DNA of 64,000 bases from JBGTCD01 sp041749015 (GCA_041749015.1 JBGTCD010000124.1:1-64000); one strand, 5' to 3'; positions 8,757 through 18,978 are shown, counted from the stretch's first letter. Numbers and translations are program-made. Notes: generated from the sequence alone by a model not told the origin.

Positions 8757-9843
8757 CCATAAACTCAACAATATGCTTTGCCGCCTCTTGGGCGGCATTT
8801 TTTTTGCCCAATATTTTCCTGAGTTGCTGGTATCTTTCACGAATCAAATCAGCATTAGTCCCAAGAATTCTGTTTAATTCCCTGGACAAAGGTTCAAAAG
8901 AACAATCATTCTGGATGAGTTCCTTTACAATTTCCTCTTGGGCAACCAGATTGACCAAAGAAATATAGGGCACTTTAATAACCCTTTTAGCAATCTGGTA
9001 ATTGAAGAAACTAGTCTTATACACCACAACCTGGGGCACTCCGAATAGGGCTGTTTCCAGGGTGGCAGTACCAGAGGTCACAATGGCGGCATCTGCCTGT
9101 GAAAGGATCTCATAAGTACCACCGTAAATGATGTGCAGGTTAGCACAACTTTCAAAATCAGTGTATAAGGAATTGGGGAGATTATCAACTGCAGCCAGCA
9201 AAAAGTTAAGGTCAGGCCTGGACTTTACAATCTCGTACATGACAGGCAGGATTTTCTTTACCTCCTGAAGCCTGCTGCCCGGTAGCAATGCAACCTTTTG
9301 AGCTTCATCATCAGGATTAAGGGTGCTCTGAGTGCTAAATTCATCTACTAATTGCACCACGGGATTGCCAACATAGTGAGTTTCCCAGTCGAATTTTCGA
9401 AAAAATTCGACTTCAAAAGGAAGGATGCAATACATTTGGTCTATCCGGGCTTTTAATTTTTTGGCTCTGTCCTGATTCCAGCCCCATACTTTAGGCGCAA
9501 TATAGTAGCAGACCCGGATGCCCAGTCTGGAGGCATATTTTGCGATCCGCATATTAAAGCCGGCATAGTCTACCAGAATGATGGTATCGGGCTGATAATT
9601 GGCAATATCCCGTTTGCACTGGTTCATGATTCTTCTGATGGATCGGAGGTTCCTAATGACCTCCCAAAAACCCATAAAGGCCATCTCTCTATAATGAACC
9701 AGAATTTCCACACCCTCCCTGGCCATTTCATCTCCACCATATCCGGTTATTTCAATTTCCGGATCAGAAAGCTTCAGGTATCGCACGAGGTTAGACGCAT
9801 GAAGGTCACCAGACCGTTCCCCAGCTATGATGAAATACCTCAT
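8743..9843 (-). CDS. lpxB: Lipid-A-disaccharide synthase
   Basis: Glycosyltransferase (family GT19) that condenses UDP-2,3-diacylglucosamine with lipid X to form the lipid A disaccharide, at the cytoplasmic face of the inner membrane. The start MRYFIIAGERSGDLHAS and the blocks ILVDYAGFNMRIA, APKVWGWNQ, LLPGSRLQEV and TSGTATLE are typical. 366 residues, normal. It is convergent with clpX; the last codons carry the clpX terminator on the opposite strand. Confidence 0.96.
   Translation of the reverse strand: MRYFIIAGERSGDLHASNLVRYLKLSDPEIEITGYGGDEMAREGVEILVHYREMAFMGFWEVIRNLRSIRRIMNQCKRDIANYQPDTIILVDYAGFNMRIAKYASRLGIRVCYYIAPKVWGWNQDRAKKLKARIDQMYCILPFEVEFFRKFDWETHYVGNPVVQLVDEFSTQSTLNPDDEAQKVALLPGSRLQEVKKILPVMYEIVKSRPDLNFLLAAVDNLPNSLYTDFESCANLHIIYGGTYEILSQADAAIVTSGTATLETALFGVPQVVVYKTSFFNYQIAKRVIKVPYISLVNLVAQEEIVKELIQNDCSFEPLSRELNRILGTNADLIRERYQQLRKILGKKNAAQEAAKHIVEFMAKQL
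8779..8805 (+). terminator. clpX terminator embedded in the lpxB 3' end
   Basis: A perfect 7-bp GC-rich stem (TGCCGCC, 8779-8785; GGCGGCA, 8791-8797) with a 5-nt loop is followed by eight T residues (8798-8805) on the plus strand. It lies about 23 nt after the clpX stop and inside the lpxB coding region. Confidence 0.85.
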
Positions 9844-9889
9844 GGCCTAAATATAAGTAATTGATTGAGAAACCGCAGTGTCAGAAAAC

Positions 9890-10306
9890 CTACCCAAAGT
9901 ACTCCACATAATTTCTGGGGGTCTCATATAGTCGCAGGGAATGCAGCATGGATTCAGGCGCAATATCCTTTATTTTGGGTGCGAGAATTTTCCATATTTC
10001 AACGATCAGATTCTCACAACTGGCCAGTTTGCCGGTCATGAAAGGCACATCAAGATTAAGATTTTTATGATCCAGAGGCTCAATCACTTCTGATCTGATG
10101 AGGATGCTCAGCTTTTTAAGGTCGATCACAAAACCGGTATCCGGGTCGGGCATACCTTTTACAGTAACGATAAGCTCGAAATTATGACCATGCCAGTTTT
10201 CGTTGGCACAGGGGCCGAATACAGCCTCGTTCTGTGCCTTGCTCCATGCAGGATTGTACAGCTTATGGGCTGCATTAAAATGCTCCTTCCTGCTAACGTA
10301 TATCAT
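9890..10306 (-). CDS. queD: 6-carboxy-tetrahydropterin synthase (QueD)
   Basis: PTPS-family enzyme that turns 7,8-dihydroneopterin triphosphate into 6-carboxy-tetrahydropterin for queuosine. Zinc ligands H14, H39 and H41 (FNAAH, WHGHNFE) and the candidate catalytic C33 are present. DTGFVIDLKKL and EPLDHKNLN are family blocks. 138 residues, normal. queE and queA are elsewhere in the same window, which supports QueD over an eukaryotic-type biopterin enzyme. Confidence 0.92.
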   Translation of the reverse strand: MIYVSRKEHFNAAHKLYNPAWSKAQNEAVFGPCANENWHGHNFELIVTVKGMPDPDTGFVIDLKKLSILIRSEVIEPLDHKNLNLDVPFMTGKLASCENLIVEIWKILAPKIKDIAPESMLHSLRLYETPRNYVEYFG

Positions 10307-10326
10307 TTTGGAATGCCAATTTAATG

Positions 10327-10334
10327 CAAAGATA
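10327..10334 (-). promoter_or_regulatory. -7 promoter element upstream of queD
   Basis: TATCTTTG on the minus strand matches TAnnTTTG, 21 nt before the queD ATG. No clear -33 box was found. Confidence 0.4.
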
Positions 10335-10367
10335 CAAAACAGGCCTTAGAATTATAAAAGATAGTGG

Positions 10368-10814
10368 CTACTGATCCAGGTAATCAAAGACAATTTTTTC
10401 GAATGCATTTTCGAGAGTTTTCAAAGATTCAGGACCGCCATAATAATTCATTATCCGTTTTTCCTTTGTTCCGTCATTGAAAGTGAAATAAACTGTAGGC
10501 AGATCGGTCATGTCACCATTGTATCGGTCTTTGAGGCTAAAGAAATCAGTACTGTGCACCAGCTCATATATCAAATCAACCTCTTCAGCTTTAATCTGAA
10601 ATTCATGAGTCCCTGCTTTGGGCACAAAACTATCACCTTTGTAGGTCAGTTCGCCACTGGCATTGACCCAGGCAATATAAACCGGACAAGTACCAAAGCA
10701 GGCAGTCTTTTCCATTAATAAAAACCAATCCTGCTCCTGACCAATAGATTTCTCGGGATTCTTCTTACACCCGAGCACTATGATCAGAAGCAGGACAAGA
10801 TACAATTGCTTCAA
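10368..10814 (-). CDS. DUF6438-like lipoprotein
   Basis: 148 residues. The start is TTG with a short hydrophobic signal and a lipobox ending LGCKK (Cys16), so it is probably membrane-anchored. The conserved block ACFGTCPVYIAWVNASG and a following glycine/tyrosine segment resemble the DUF6438 family, which has no known function. It begins 5 nt after the stop of the giant T9SS protease gene, so the two are probably co-transcribed. The match to DUF6438 is from memory of the motif, not a search. Confidence 0.75.
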   Translation of the reverse strand: MKQLYLVLLLIIVLGCKKNPEKSIGQEQDWFLLMEKTACFGTCPVYIAWVNASGELTYKGDSFVPKAGTHEFQIKAEEVDLIYELVHSTDFFSLKDRYNGDMTDLPTVYFTFNDGTKEKRIMNYYGGPESLKTLENAFEKIVFDYLDQ

Positions 10815-10819
10815 ATGGA

Positions 10820-13800
10820 TCAGTTTTTAATGATTCTCCTGGTAATGAATTCCTCACCTGAAAGGACCCGAATATAGTATAGGCCTTTAGAAAATTCAGA
10901 AATATTAATATTCATTTGCAGGCTTTCTCCAGATTTTTGAGTTAAAGATTGGTAAACTACCCTTCCTAAATTATCTGTAATTAGCAGATCAACTGGCCCT
11001 ACCCAATCATTATTTAACTCAATATTTAAATTAGATAAAGTAGGAACAGGATACACCAAAAGCCCCTCATTTACATTACCCCACAAACTTGTAATGGTCG
11101 AAATATCAATGATATTGGAATAAGCACTTAAACCAATATTATTACCAGCACGAACTCTGTACCTGTAACCAGTATTATTTGTTAAGCTCCCTACAAATCT
11201 TTCAGTATTGGTCGTAGTAAGAGAAGTGAAGTTATTTGTGAAATCTGTACCAAATTCGAATTCATAGAAAATCGCATTTTCTACTGACCCCCATGACGCC
11301 AAAAGGCTTGTGGTGGTTAAATCCTCTGCCGAAAAAGCAATTGGGGCATCAAGTCCTGAAAGACCGCTTCCTAGGGTTTCAAAAGACACAGAATTTGAAT
11401 TAGTCCCTACAACACCTTTTCTATTGATTGCCCTTACCCTGAATTCATAATTTGTCTCTTCAGATAAGCCAAGTACAAGTTTATTAGTTTCATCAGCGGT
11501 CAGCCCCTGGGCTCCAGGCACAAACGAACCGAAATCATCTGGTGAAACATCAACCTCATAAGAAAGTACATTTGGTGATCCTAGCCATTCTAATGTAGCA
11601 CCATATGAAGATATTTCTGATGGGTTGAGCGCCACAGGAGTTGCTGCCAGGGTAGTTGATCTAATTTGATTAGAGTTTGAACTTTTAACATTAGTAGCAT
11701 TCACCGCCCGTACTCTATACTGGTAATCCAGATTAGGGTTTAATCCAGAAATCAAAGAAGTATTTTCCATAACAATTACAGGATCATATCCGGCCAGAAG
11801 ATCCACGAAATTATTAGTAGTGACTTCCAACTCATAAGTTGCTGCCTGTGGCACTGATTCCCACCTTGCCTCAATAGAATTCTCAGTAATTACTGTGGGA
11901 GGCAAAGCTTTTGGGGTGCTCGGTGGTGTCATTATTGATATAACATTGCTGTTTGCAGATTGGCCTGCATCATTGACTGATCGTACTCTTGCGAAATACT
12001 CAGTATTAGATTCAAGGTCATCTATTTGTACATTGGTGGCATTTATCAATAATGGATCAAAACCTTCTAGGAAAGTAGAAAAATTGTCAACAGAAATCTC
12101 CAATGCATATTCATCGATATTCTCAACAGCACTCCAGGTGACAGTAAAGGAATTGGAAGTTACATTTGAAAATTCACTTAAGACTGGAGCATCTATTGAA
12201 GTAGAAACTAATATTGTGTTGGAATATTCAGAATATTCTGCAGGATCCATGTTTCTGGACCTTACTCTTACACTATAAGCCACATTGGGTTTAAGTCCGG
12301 TTACCACTCGTGTATTGCCCGTTACAAATAGTCCGGAATAATCAATCAATGGGGAATTAAACCCAGATTCAATGATAAACAATTCATAACCATCCACACC
12401 GCCTACTGCACTCCATTCTGCAGTAAATCCAATGCCTGAAATCCCGGTTGGATCAAATGCTTCCGGAGCATCAAGGGTAGCCGTAATTACATTAACATCA
12501 AATTCACATTCTGCCATATTGCCTTCTACATCGCTCAAAGTAAAGATTTCAGTATTAGATCCTAATGGGAAAGAATTACCTGATCCTATCCCTGAAACAA
12601 ATTGAGTAGGAGCCGCACTTCCAGAAAATCCGTTGATATTCATGACCCATTGAGCGTCGGGGAAATCAATATCCTCTACATTAAGCGGTTGATCAATACT
12701 ACAACCAGAAGCGAGTATATAGCTGGTTCCTGTCTGGTCAGGGTTAGCACCTGGAAAAAATCTGTTGGGGGCTCCCGCGGCACCTCCTGCCAAAACAAAG
12801 AGTTCCACAACAGCAGTTTTTCCTGCTGGTATGACCCCAGAAATCGGAAAGCTGAGGATTGTACCATCACTACCATTCGGGATGCCAATCTCAATAGAGC
12901 TAATTAATTCAAAATTCGAAAAAATAAACTCATTACCCTCCTCAAATGCATAAATGTTAACAGTGCCAGGTATTTCACCGGCTTCGGCAGTCACTAGTTG
13001 GACTCCAAAATCAACACGATCAAGAGAAAAATCACCCGTTTCACCAAAATCTTGTGGGAGCTTGAATGGTCTGATATATCGATTGGGACCAGTAGGACAT
13101 GCAATACCCGTATTGCTTACCGATTGGTCTGTAGAGTAGGTATATTCCCTTTCAAAACCAAAGTTATCAGTTGCAAGAGGCGGGTCGTAATTAACTACTA
13201 CCTCCGTTTGTCCGCTGGGTATAGCTACAATAATTTCATCCGGACAATCAATTACTGGAGGGTCTACATCGACTACTGAAATTATCGTAGTACAAAATTT
13301 CACCTCACCGTCAATATCCACCAGATAAGTAATGGAGGTCGATCCGATAGGGTAGTTTGCGGAAGGATCTTCATCAAAATTAAAAGAATTGGTAAAGATG
13401 GGTGCACCACCAGTATTGCCAGTGATCACTGGATTTCCAGGATTCAAAAATGCTGAAGAAAGCCCTGGATCATTACCTACCTGAGCTACGATTGGGCATT
13501 CAAGAGAAAAGATAATAGCTTCACGGTCAAATAATCTAATATTGTCAATTGCGATACCTTCAGATTCTATAGACCCATTACTTCCAAACTGTAATCTAAA
13601 CCTGACAAGATCGCTACCCTCCAGGTCCGGGCTAAGGTGGATGTAGGCCGTTCTATAACCTCCTGAGGCGCCACTCCATCCTGGTTGTGAAAAAACAGTT
13701 ACGTTAGGCACAGAATTCCAATTAATTACAAAATCAGGGGATGGCAATTGCCAGGAAATCCCATTATCAGTACTATACTGAAAAACGACCCCATCAGCCA

Positions 13801-16360
13801 ATTCTTCCGTCTCAAACCAAATATCAAATGCCATGGTGATATTTTGCAGGCCTGAAAAATCAAACCCAGGGCTTAATAAAAATGAATTTTCACCAGAATT
13901 ATAATTTCCATTTAGATTTGTCACCCAGGCTTGATTACCTGATGATGCCTGATTAATGATAGTATTCGAAGGCGTACCCAATTCCCAGGATGAATTGGTT
14001 CCCCCAGTAACCCAGCCACCTGCTCCTCCTTCAAAATCTTGACTATATGGAAAGGTAGCAAAGGAAAATACACTTTCTATTTCAGATAATTTACCATCAT
14101 TAGCAGGATTTTCATCATTAACCAGATCGGTAAATACATTGATGAGATAATTTCCTCCTACTGAAAGATCCAAGGTCTGGTTGAAAGCAAAAGTCACCGT
14201 GGTACCAGGATTAATGCTTCCATCAAAACTTTCAACGACCGGGGGTCCACCATTAAAAGTATACCCTATTGGGAAGTTAGAAATGGTCTGAGTACCAAAA
14301 TTGCGCACCTCCACTTCCAGGGTTTCCACGCCAGATAAATTTCCAGAGGCTGGACTAATAATATTAACAATACCAGCGTCGAAGTCCCTTAATTGATCAG
14401 CAGTGATTCTGACATTATCAAAAGCCATTCCTTCAGCATTAACTGCATTGTCAGAGGCAAATGCAATCCTAAAGATCACCTGGCTCTGATTGCCGGCACC
14501 TTCTATAATGCGCTTTGCTGTGACATAACCACCACTTCCGGCCCCTTCAAAGCCAGTCCAACCATTACCGTTACCAAGTGCTGCTGTTAGGGCATCGATC
14601 CCAGCATCACCTTGTCCTGGTGCCGGAGGGTTGTCAGGCCCATCATTATACCAATTATTGGGGTCTCCAAACTTGCCTACGGTATTCCAGGTAACCCCAT
14701 TATCAAACGACGTCTGCAATGCTGCGCCATCCCATCCAGTTTCAATCTCATACCAGATATCAAATTCAATTTCCGGATCAGCCAGGCTAGTGAAATCAAA
14801 GATGGGGCTTAGCACGAAGGCTGTTGCATTAGTGGGATAATTTCCTGCCAAAACGGTAACCCAGGCATTGTCGCCATCTGAGGCACTATTAATGATACTG
14901 CCATTGGGAGTACCTAGTTCCCATATATTATCACCTTCTGCAATCCAGCCGGATGGACCACCTTCGAAACTCTCTGAATAGGGAAAAGTATTTATAGATT
15001 GAAGATGGGTGACATTTTTTTCTACAATATTATTGTCTACAAACCCATCGATGAACAAATCAATTTTTGCCGTGATAAAGTAAGTACGGCCGGGCTCAGA
15101 AAAATCTGCAGGAGTGGAAAAAGTATGCTCCACAAGCTCCCCGGGCAAAATCACAGTATTAATGACTTCCTCTATCCATGGGCCATTATCCACTCGGTAG
15201 GAAATAGGAAGGTTACTGAGGTCATTGATGCCAAGGTTTCCAACAACTACCGTAATATTTTCAGTGCCCAGGTTGATCCCACTAACAGGCTGTATGACCT
15301 GTTCCAAGCCAATATCAAATGGATCTTTTTTAGCCATCACCCACCCCATATCTCTTAACACGCCTCGGGTAATGGGTCCTAAATCATGTATGGCTTCTCC
15401 TGAACCAATTTGAGGGGTCATTAACGAATTAACATTACCCGCACGGAATGTGGCTTCATCCCAGTGAGAAAAACTGGATCCTGCTGAAAAAGTAGCCGGG
15501 GCAAAAATCTTGGGTCGAACACCATTTAATGCTTTTTTCGCATTATAGCTATTAATGAATAAGTCATTACTGGTAAGGCCAGCCACTTGCTCAGCCGTCC
15601 CAAATCCCTGGTTTAATAAATTGGAACCATCACCTCTTTCCACAAAAGTATCCCATGGATAAGGCCTGCCACCTTGACCATTGCCTACTCCTACCCCACC
15701 ATTGGAAGATCCGGTAATACCCATCCCATGACCGATCTCATGAAAAGCAATAGAAACGAAATCTGTCAAATTGGAGGGGGTATTAAGATCGGTACCATAA
15801 TAGAAATTAAAGGAACTGTTATAAGACTGCACCATATCAGCTAATCCCGGTAGCAGGTCTACCCCTGCAATACTATTCCCTAAAGAAGCCACATAAGACA
15901 TTGAAGGATCCGGCGAATTGGGCACATTGTTCACAATTCGTGAGGAATTTGAACCTATGACTCCTGTGCCCATATCGCGGTAATCAGCATCAATGACAAT
16001 AGGAACTGAAGAAATAACCTCCAACTCCCACATGTCAGCCGCAAAACGAAAAGCATCTCTGGCAGCAGGATCACTTTCAAAGTTTGAAGAAAAATTTATT
16101 ATTATCTTTGAGGTGGCAAGACTATTTTTAAATGCTCGCGCTTCATTAGGACTATTTTTATAAAGCTCTATAAATCTTTGTACCCGGGGATTGGTATTTT
16201 GAATCTGAGCTATAGAGACCGTATGAGAATGATAACAGGTATCAGTAAGGATTCCTTGGTAGATAGCACCTTTTATTGCGGGGTTATCTTTATATTGTGC
16301 TTGTACTTGATTTAATAAAAAACATGACATCAAGACTGCAAAGAAAAAATATTTTTTCAT
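10820..16360 (-). CDS. Giant secreted zinc metalloprotease, type IX secretion cargo
   Basis: 1846 residues with a Sec signal peptide (cut near residue 21). The N-terminal metalloprotease domain (about 85-345) has the zinc motif H207-E-I-G-H211 with G214 (HEIGHGMG). It is followed by two CARDB-like segments alternating with two jelly-roll/MAM-like modules (each opening FPYS..FEGG..W), an HYR-like block (about 1010-1100), five fibronectin type III repeats (about 1250-1755) and a T9SS type A sorting domain at the end (VYPVPTLSNLNIEL to IIKN). The protein is predicted to be exported and cell-surface attached or released; the substrate is unknown. The protease subfamily could not be fixed by eye. 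Confidence 0.9.
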   Translation of the reverse strand: MKKYFFFAVLMSCFLLNQVQAQYKDNPAIKGAIYQGILTDTCYHSHTVSIAQIQNTNPRVQRFIELYKNSPNEARAFKNSLATSKIIINFSSNFESDPAARDAFRFAADMWELEVISSVPIVIDADYRDMGTGVIGSNSSRIVNNVPNSPDPSMSYVASLGNSIAGVDLLPGLADMVQSYNSSFNFYYGTDLNTPSNLTDFVSIAFHEIGHGMGITGSSNGGVGVGNGQGGRPYPWDTFVERGDGSNLLNQGFGTAEQVAGLTSNDLFINSYNAKKALNGVRPKIFAPATFSAGSSFSHWDEATFRAGNVNSLMTPQIGSGEAIHDLGPITRGVLRDMGWVMAKKDPFDIGLEQVIQPVSGINLGTENITVVVGNLGINDLSNLPISYRVDNGPWIEEVINTVILPGELVEHTFSTPADFSEPGRTYFITAKIDLFIDGFVDNNIVEKNVTHLQSINTFPYSESFEGGPSGWIAEGDNIWELGTPNGSIINSASDGDNAWVTVLAGNYPTNATAFVLSPIFDFTSLADPEIEFDIWYEIETGWDGAALQTSFDNGVTWNTVGKFGDPNNWYNDGPDNPPAPGQGDAGIDALTAALGNGNGWTGFEGAGSGGYVTAKRIIEGAGNQSQVIFRIAFASDNAVNAEGMAFDNVRITADQLRDFDAGIVNIISPASGNLSGVETLEVEVRNFGTQTISNFPIGYTFNGGPPVVESFDGSINPGTTVTFAFNQTLDLSVGGNYLINVFTDLVNDENPANDGKLSEIESVFSFATFPYSQDFEGGAGGWVTGGTNSSWELGTPSNTIINQASSGNQAWVTNLNGNYNSGENSFLLSPGFDFSGLQNITMAFDIWFETEELADGVVFQYSTDNGISWQLPSPDFVINWNSVPNVTVFSQPGWSGASGGYRTAYIHLSPDLEGSDLVRFRLQFGSNGSIESEGIAIDNIRLFDREAIIFSLECPIVAQVGNDPGLSSAFLNPGNPVITGNTGGAPIFTNSFNFDEDPSANYPIGSTSITYLVDIDGEVKFCTTIISVVDVDPPVIDCPDEIIVAIPSGQTEVVVNYDPPLATDNFGFEREYTYSTDQSVSNTGIACPTGPNRYIRPFKLPQDFGETGDFSLDRVDFGVQLVTAEAGEIPGTVNIYAFEEGNEFIFSNFELISSIEIGIPNGSDGTILSFPISGVIPAGKTAVVELFVLAGGAAGAPNRFFPGANPDQTGTSYILASGCSIDQPLNVEDIDFPDAQWVMNINGFSGSAAPTQFVSGIGSGNSFPLGSNTEIFTLSDVEGNMAECEFDVNVITATLDAPEAFDPTGISGIGFTAEWSAVGGVDGYELFIIESGFNSPLIDYSGLFVTGNTRVVTGLKPNVAYSVRVRSRNMDPAEYSEYSNTILVSTSIDAPVLSEFSNVTSNSFTVTWSAVENIDEYALEISVDNFSTFLEGFDPLLINATNVQIDDLESNTEYFARVRSVNDAGQSANSNVISIMTPPSTPKALPPTVITENSIEARWESVPQAATYELEVTTNNFVDLLAGYDPVIVMENTSLISGLNPNLDYQYRVRAVNATNVKSSNSNQIRSTTLAATPVALNPSEISSYGATLEWLGSPNVLSYEVDVSPDDFGSFVPGAQGLTADETNKLVLGLSEETNYEFRVRAINRKGVVGTNSNSVSFETLGSGLSGLDAPIAFSAEDLTTTSLLASWGSVENAIFYEFEFGTDFTNNFTSLTTTNTERFVGSLTNNTGYRYRVRAGNNIGLSAYSNIIDISTITSLWGNVNEGLLVYPVPTLSNLNIELNNDWVGPVDLLITDNLGRVVYQSLTQKSGESLQMNINISEFSKGLYYIRVLSGEEFITRRIIKN

Positions 16361-16376
16361 AGAACTAATTTTTACA

Positions 16377-16384
16377 CAAATATA
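16377..16384 (-). promoter_or_regulatory. -7 promoter element upstream of the giant protease gene
   Basis: TATATTTG on the minus strand matches TAnnTTTG, 17 nt before the ATG at 16360. No convincing -33 box is visible. Confidence 0.4.
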
Positions 16385-16419
16385 GACAGTAATCGTAAAA
16401 GATTAAATTTTAATTTGAA

Positions 16420-17154
16420 ATGAGATTATATCTATCCCTGATTTTAACAACTTTTTTTGCACAAATGTTATGGTCTCAAGATTTCGATTTTCGGCCCTTC
16501 CACAACGCAGAAATCCATCATATCGACATCGCGACTAATCCTGGTGGGATCATGAATGAAATTCCAAAAAGAGGCCCGGAAATGCCTCAAAGTGTCTTCT
16601 TATATCCAGATTGGAAAACAGGCAGTATTCTATTCGAGAACAACACATTGGTAAGAAATCTGAGTATTAAGTATGATTTATTTAACCACCAAATTGAAAT
16701 TTTGCTCCCTGATGGCATTAAAGTAGCAAAGAATAACCGCTTTAACAGTTTCTATTTGAAGGGAGTGGGTGATGACTCCATTGCATTCTTTAATTACAAT
16801 TATTTTTCTGATGAACCTGAGAATAACTTTTATAAACACGGCATCTTTGAAGTAGTCGTTACCAAAGGAGAAAGTTCTCTATTAAAATTACATCATTTAA
16901 AAGTAAGTGATCCCAACTATGTGTTGGCTTTGGATATGGGCAGGTTAGATTTTACCATAGCAATTGTTTATGATTATTATCTGAAAGACGGAAACGAGCT
17001 TATCGAACTTCCAAAAAACAGAAAGCAGTTAGTTAAAATCTTAGGCGAAAGATTTGAAGGCATGGAGGAATTTAACAAACAAAATAAAATTAAACCTAAA
17101 GACGAAAAAAGTTTAATCCACATATTTTTGCATCTGGTACCTAAAAAACTCTAA
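16420..17154 (+). CDS. Exported protein of unknown family, paralog 1
   Basis: 244 residues with an N-terminal signal peptide (about 1-19, ends MLWSQ). I do not recognise a named family. It is clearly paralogous to the gene at 19362-20078: both share NPGGIMNE, a YDLF motif, a SLLK segment, MDMGR and an acidic/lysine C-terminus, in the same order. Probably periplasmic or surface-exposed. The two copies flank a minus-strand lipoprotein/outer-membrane pair. Confidence 0.8.
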   Translation: MRLYLSLILTTFFAQMLWSQDFDFRPFHNAEIHHIDIATNPGGIMNEIPKRGPEMPQSVFLYPDWKTGSILFENNTLVRNLSIKYDLFNHQIEILLPDGIKVAKNNRFNSFYLKGVGDDSIAFFNYNYFSDEPENNFYKHGIFEVVVTKGESSLLKLHHLKVSDPNYVLALDMGRLDFTIAIVYDYYLKDGNELIELPKNRKQLVKILGERFEGMEEFNKQNKIKPKDEKSLIHIFLHLVPKKL

Positions 17155-17206
17155 AATCCAAAGCGCAGTCAGAGTCAGAGTGAAAAACAAGTCCCCTGAT
17201 TGGTTA

Positions 17207-17650
17207 TTAATTTGGAGGCGCTGGAATAGAGAGATGTTCCCTCAATAAAATTTGGGCACCAAATACCTGAAAATCATCACTTATAATAAAAATTTGATAC
17301 CTGCTGGTGGATTGACTACTTAAATCATAAATTGGTTGTGTCAAGGTTGCGGTGATTTCCAGGGTTTTATTAAGCAAATACGACCCATCATTTCTGACTG
17401 TAAGATATTCCTGAGCCAGGTACAATGTGTCAGGCATACCACCCAATTCGCGTCTGAAAATAATTCCCATATTATTCACCAGAAATGGATCATCAACAAT
17501 AATCCTTCCGCTTACCACCAGCTCATTGATATCATTAAATTTCGGATCATAAGTAAAAATCACCGGGTACTCTTCTTTTGAGAAAGGAAAAGAGCAACAA
17601 TTCAAAATTAAAAATAGGAATATAAATAAATATTTAAATGAAATCATCAT
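17207..17650 (-). CDS. Small exported lipoprotein-like protein
   Basis: 147 residues, unrecognised. The N-terminus is strongly hydrophobic and ends in LNCCSF, an acceptable though not classical lipobox. The rest is predicted beta-rich. Its ATG overlaps the stop of the 443-residue upstream gene by 4 nt (ATGA), so the pair is co-translated and may work together at the outer membrane. Confidence 0.75.
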   Translation of the reverse strand: MMISFKYLFIFLFLILNCCSFPFSKEEYPVIFTYDPKFNDINELVVSGRIIVDDPFLVNNMGIIFRRELGGMPDTLYLAQEYLTVRNDGSYLLNKTLEITATLTQPIYDLSSQSTSRYQIFIISDDFQVFGAQILLREHLSIPAPPN

Positions 17651-18978
17651 ATTTTTGTACTAAAGGTCAAGAATAATCTATTCATATCTATTTTATCAGG
17701 AGTTATAAAATAGTTCCTTTGCCTCCAGGCTTCAGATTCATCCTTCCCTGGGAATAGCAGGCTAATTCCAAGTTCTACTTGAAAGGAACGACCCAGAATT
17801 TTATAATCTGCCAACCCCAAATTAATGGTGGTACCATAATAAATCCTTGGGAAAGGGCCCAGGTCATTATATTGAAATAAATTATAATTTAACAAATCTG
17901 GATTCGAAGAATTTGATGCCGAAGTAGTCCTGGTCATAAAAACTCTATGGTTACCCATAAGGAAATAAAATCCGCTGTTAATTCCCACATAAAAGTCTCG
18001 GGAATTGGAATCAAAGTTAGCATTTGTCCTTATATTTTTGAAGTATTTTCTTAATCCAATATTAAAATTCAAGGTGTGATAATTAAACTGGATGTCATGT
18101 TTTGTCAAAATATTTTGTGATCCATTGAATGTTTGTTCCTTATTAAATACTTCCCTTAAGTAGTTGATATCCATCGCCAGCCAAAAATCTGAAATAATAG
18201 GCATAGACATGGTGCCGCCTACCAATCCACCAAAAGTTCTGATATTAAAGGCCCCATGTGGATTTGGGGCGGTCCCCAGGATGAAATTATCAGGTACTCT
18301 AAGACCTGAATTCACAATGCCAATTGTGAAACCAAACTTCTTTTTCTCTTTTTCAACAATATTTTCTTGATCACGATCTTCCCTGAAACCCCTCAGCCTG
18401 GCGCCAAACCTTAGGATGCCTCCAATGAATATTTCCCTTCCTGGTTCATCCTTATGGGTTTGATTGAACTTCCGTACATAATTTTTTATAGAAGACTGAT
18501 TAAAATTTAATAATCTGAGCCGAATTCCCTCATGCCTAATTATGGCCTCAAATTCTTGAATCTTTTCCTGATAATTACTTTTATCAAGTTCAATAAATAT
18601 AGTATCATACCTAAAATAATAATGTTTTCTAATCTTATGAGCCTGAAGTAAAGTCAATGGGCCTTCCTCCAATACTTTTAAAAAATAGTACACTGGAATT
18701 TCCTCATTTCTAATTAAAACCGATTGGTATTTATCCCCATTTGTAAACCCAAATTCTTCTATATTCTGTGCAGTAAAGATCTGGGAAGGTTCATTGCCTA
18801 CCGAAAATTCTATAAGTGTGGGGTACCTCTTATTAAACGATATTGAACCTTGATAGTAACCCTTTTCACTGGTTACAATATAGCCTGGTGATTGAGCGGT
18901 GGCTTTCGGTAGGAAAAAACAAAAAACAAATACCATGCATATGGACCTAAAAACAAGAAGTAGATGATTAATGGGCAT
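17647..18978 (-). CDS. Predicted outer-membrane beta-barrel protein
   Basis: 443 residues with a signal peptide (cut near AQS, residue 30). The N-terminal part (about 30-170) resembles the extracytoplasmic region of Bacteroidota proteins opening GYIVTSEKGYYQGSI. The C-terminal 230 residues alternate amphipathic strands with aromatic ends, as in porin-like barrels, and finish with FLTFSTKI. Function unknown. Co-translated with the downstream small lipoprotein. Confidence 0.75.
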   Translation of the reverse strand: MPINHLLLVFRSICMVFVFCFFLPKATAQSPGYIVTSEKGYYQGSISFNKRYPTLIEFSVGNEPSQIFTAQNIEEFGFTNGDKYQSVLIRNEEIPVYYFLKVLEEGPLTLLQAHKIRKHYYFRYDTIFIELDKSNYQEKIQEFEAIIRHEGIRLRLLNFNQSSIKNYVRKFNQTHKDEPGREIFIGGILRFGARLRGFREDRDQENIVEKEKKKFGFTIGIVNSGLRVPDNFILGTAPNPHGAFNIRTFGGLVGGTMSMPIISDFWLAMDINYLREVFNKEQTFNGSQNILTKHDIQFNYHTLNFNIGLRKYFKNIRTNANFDSNSRDFYVGINSGFYFLMGNHRVFMTRTTSASNSSNPDLLNYNLFQYNDLGPFPRIYYGTTINLGLADYKILGRSFQVELGISLLFPGKDESEAWRQRNYFITPDKIDMNRLFLTFSTKI

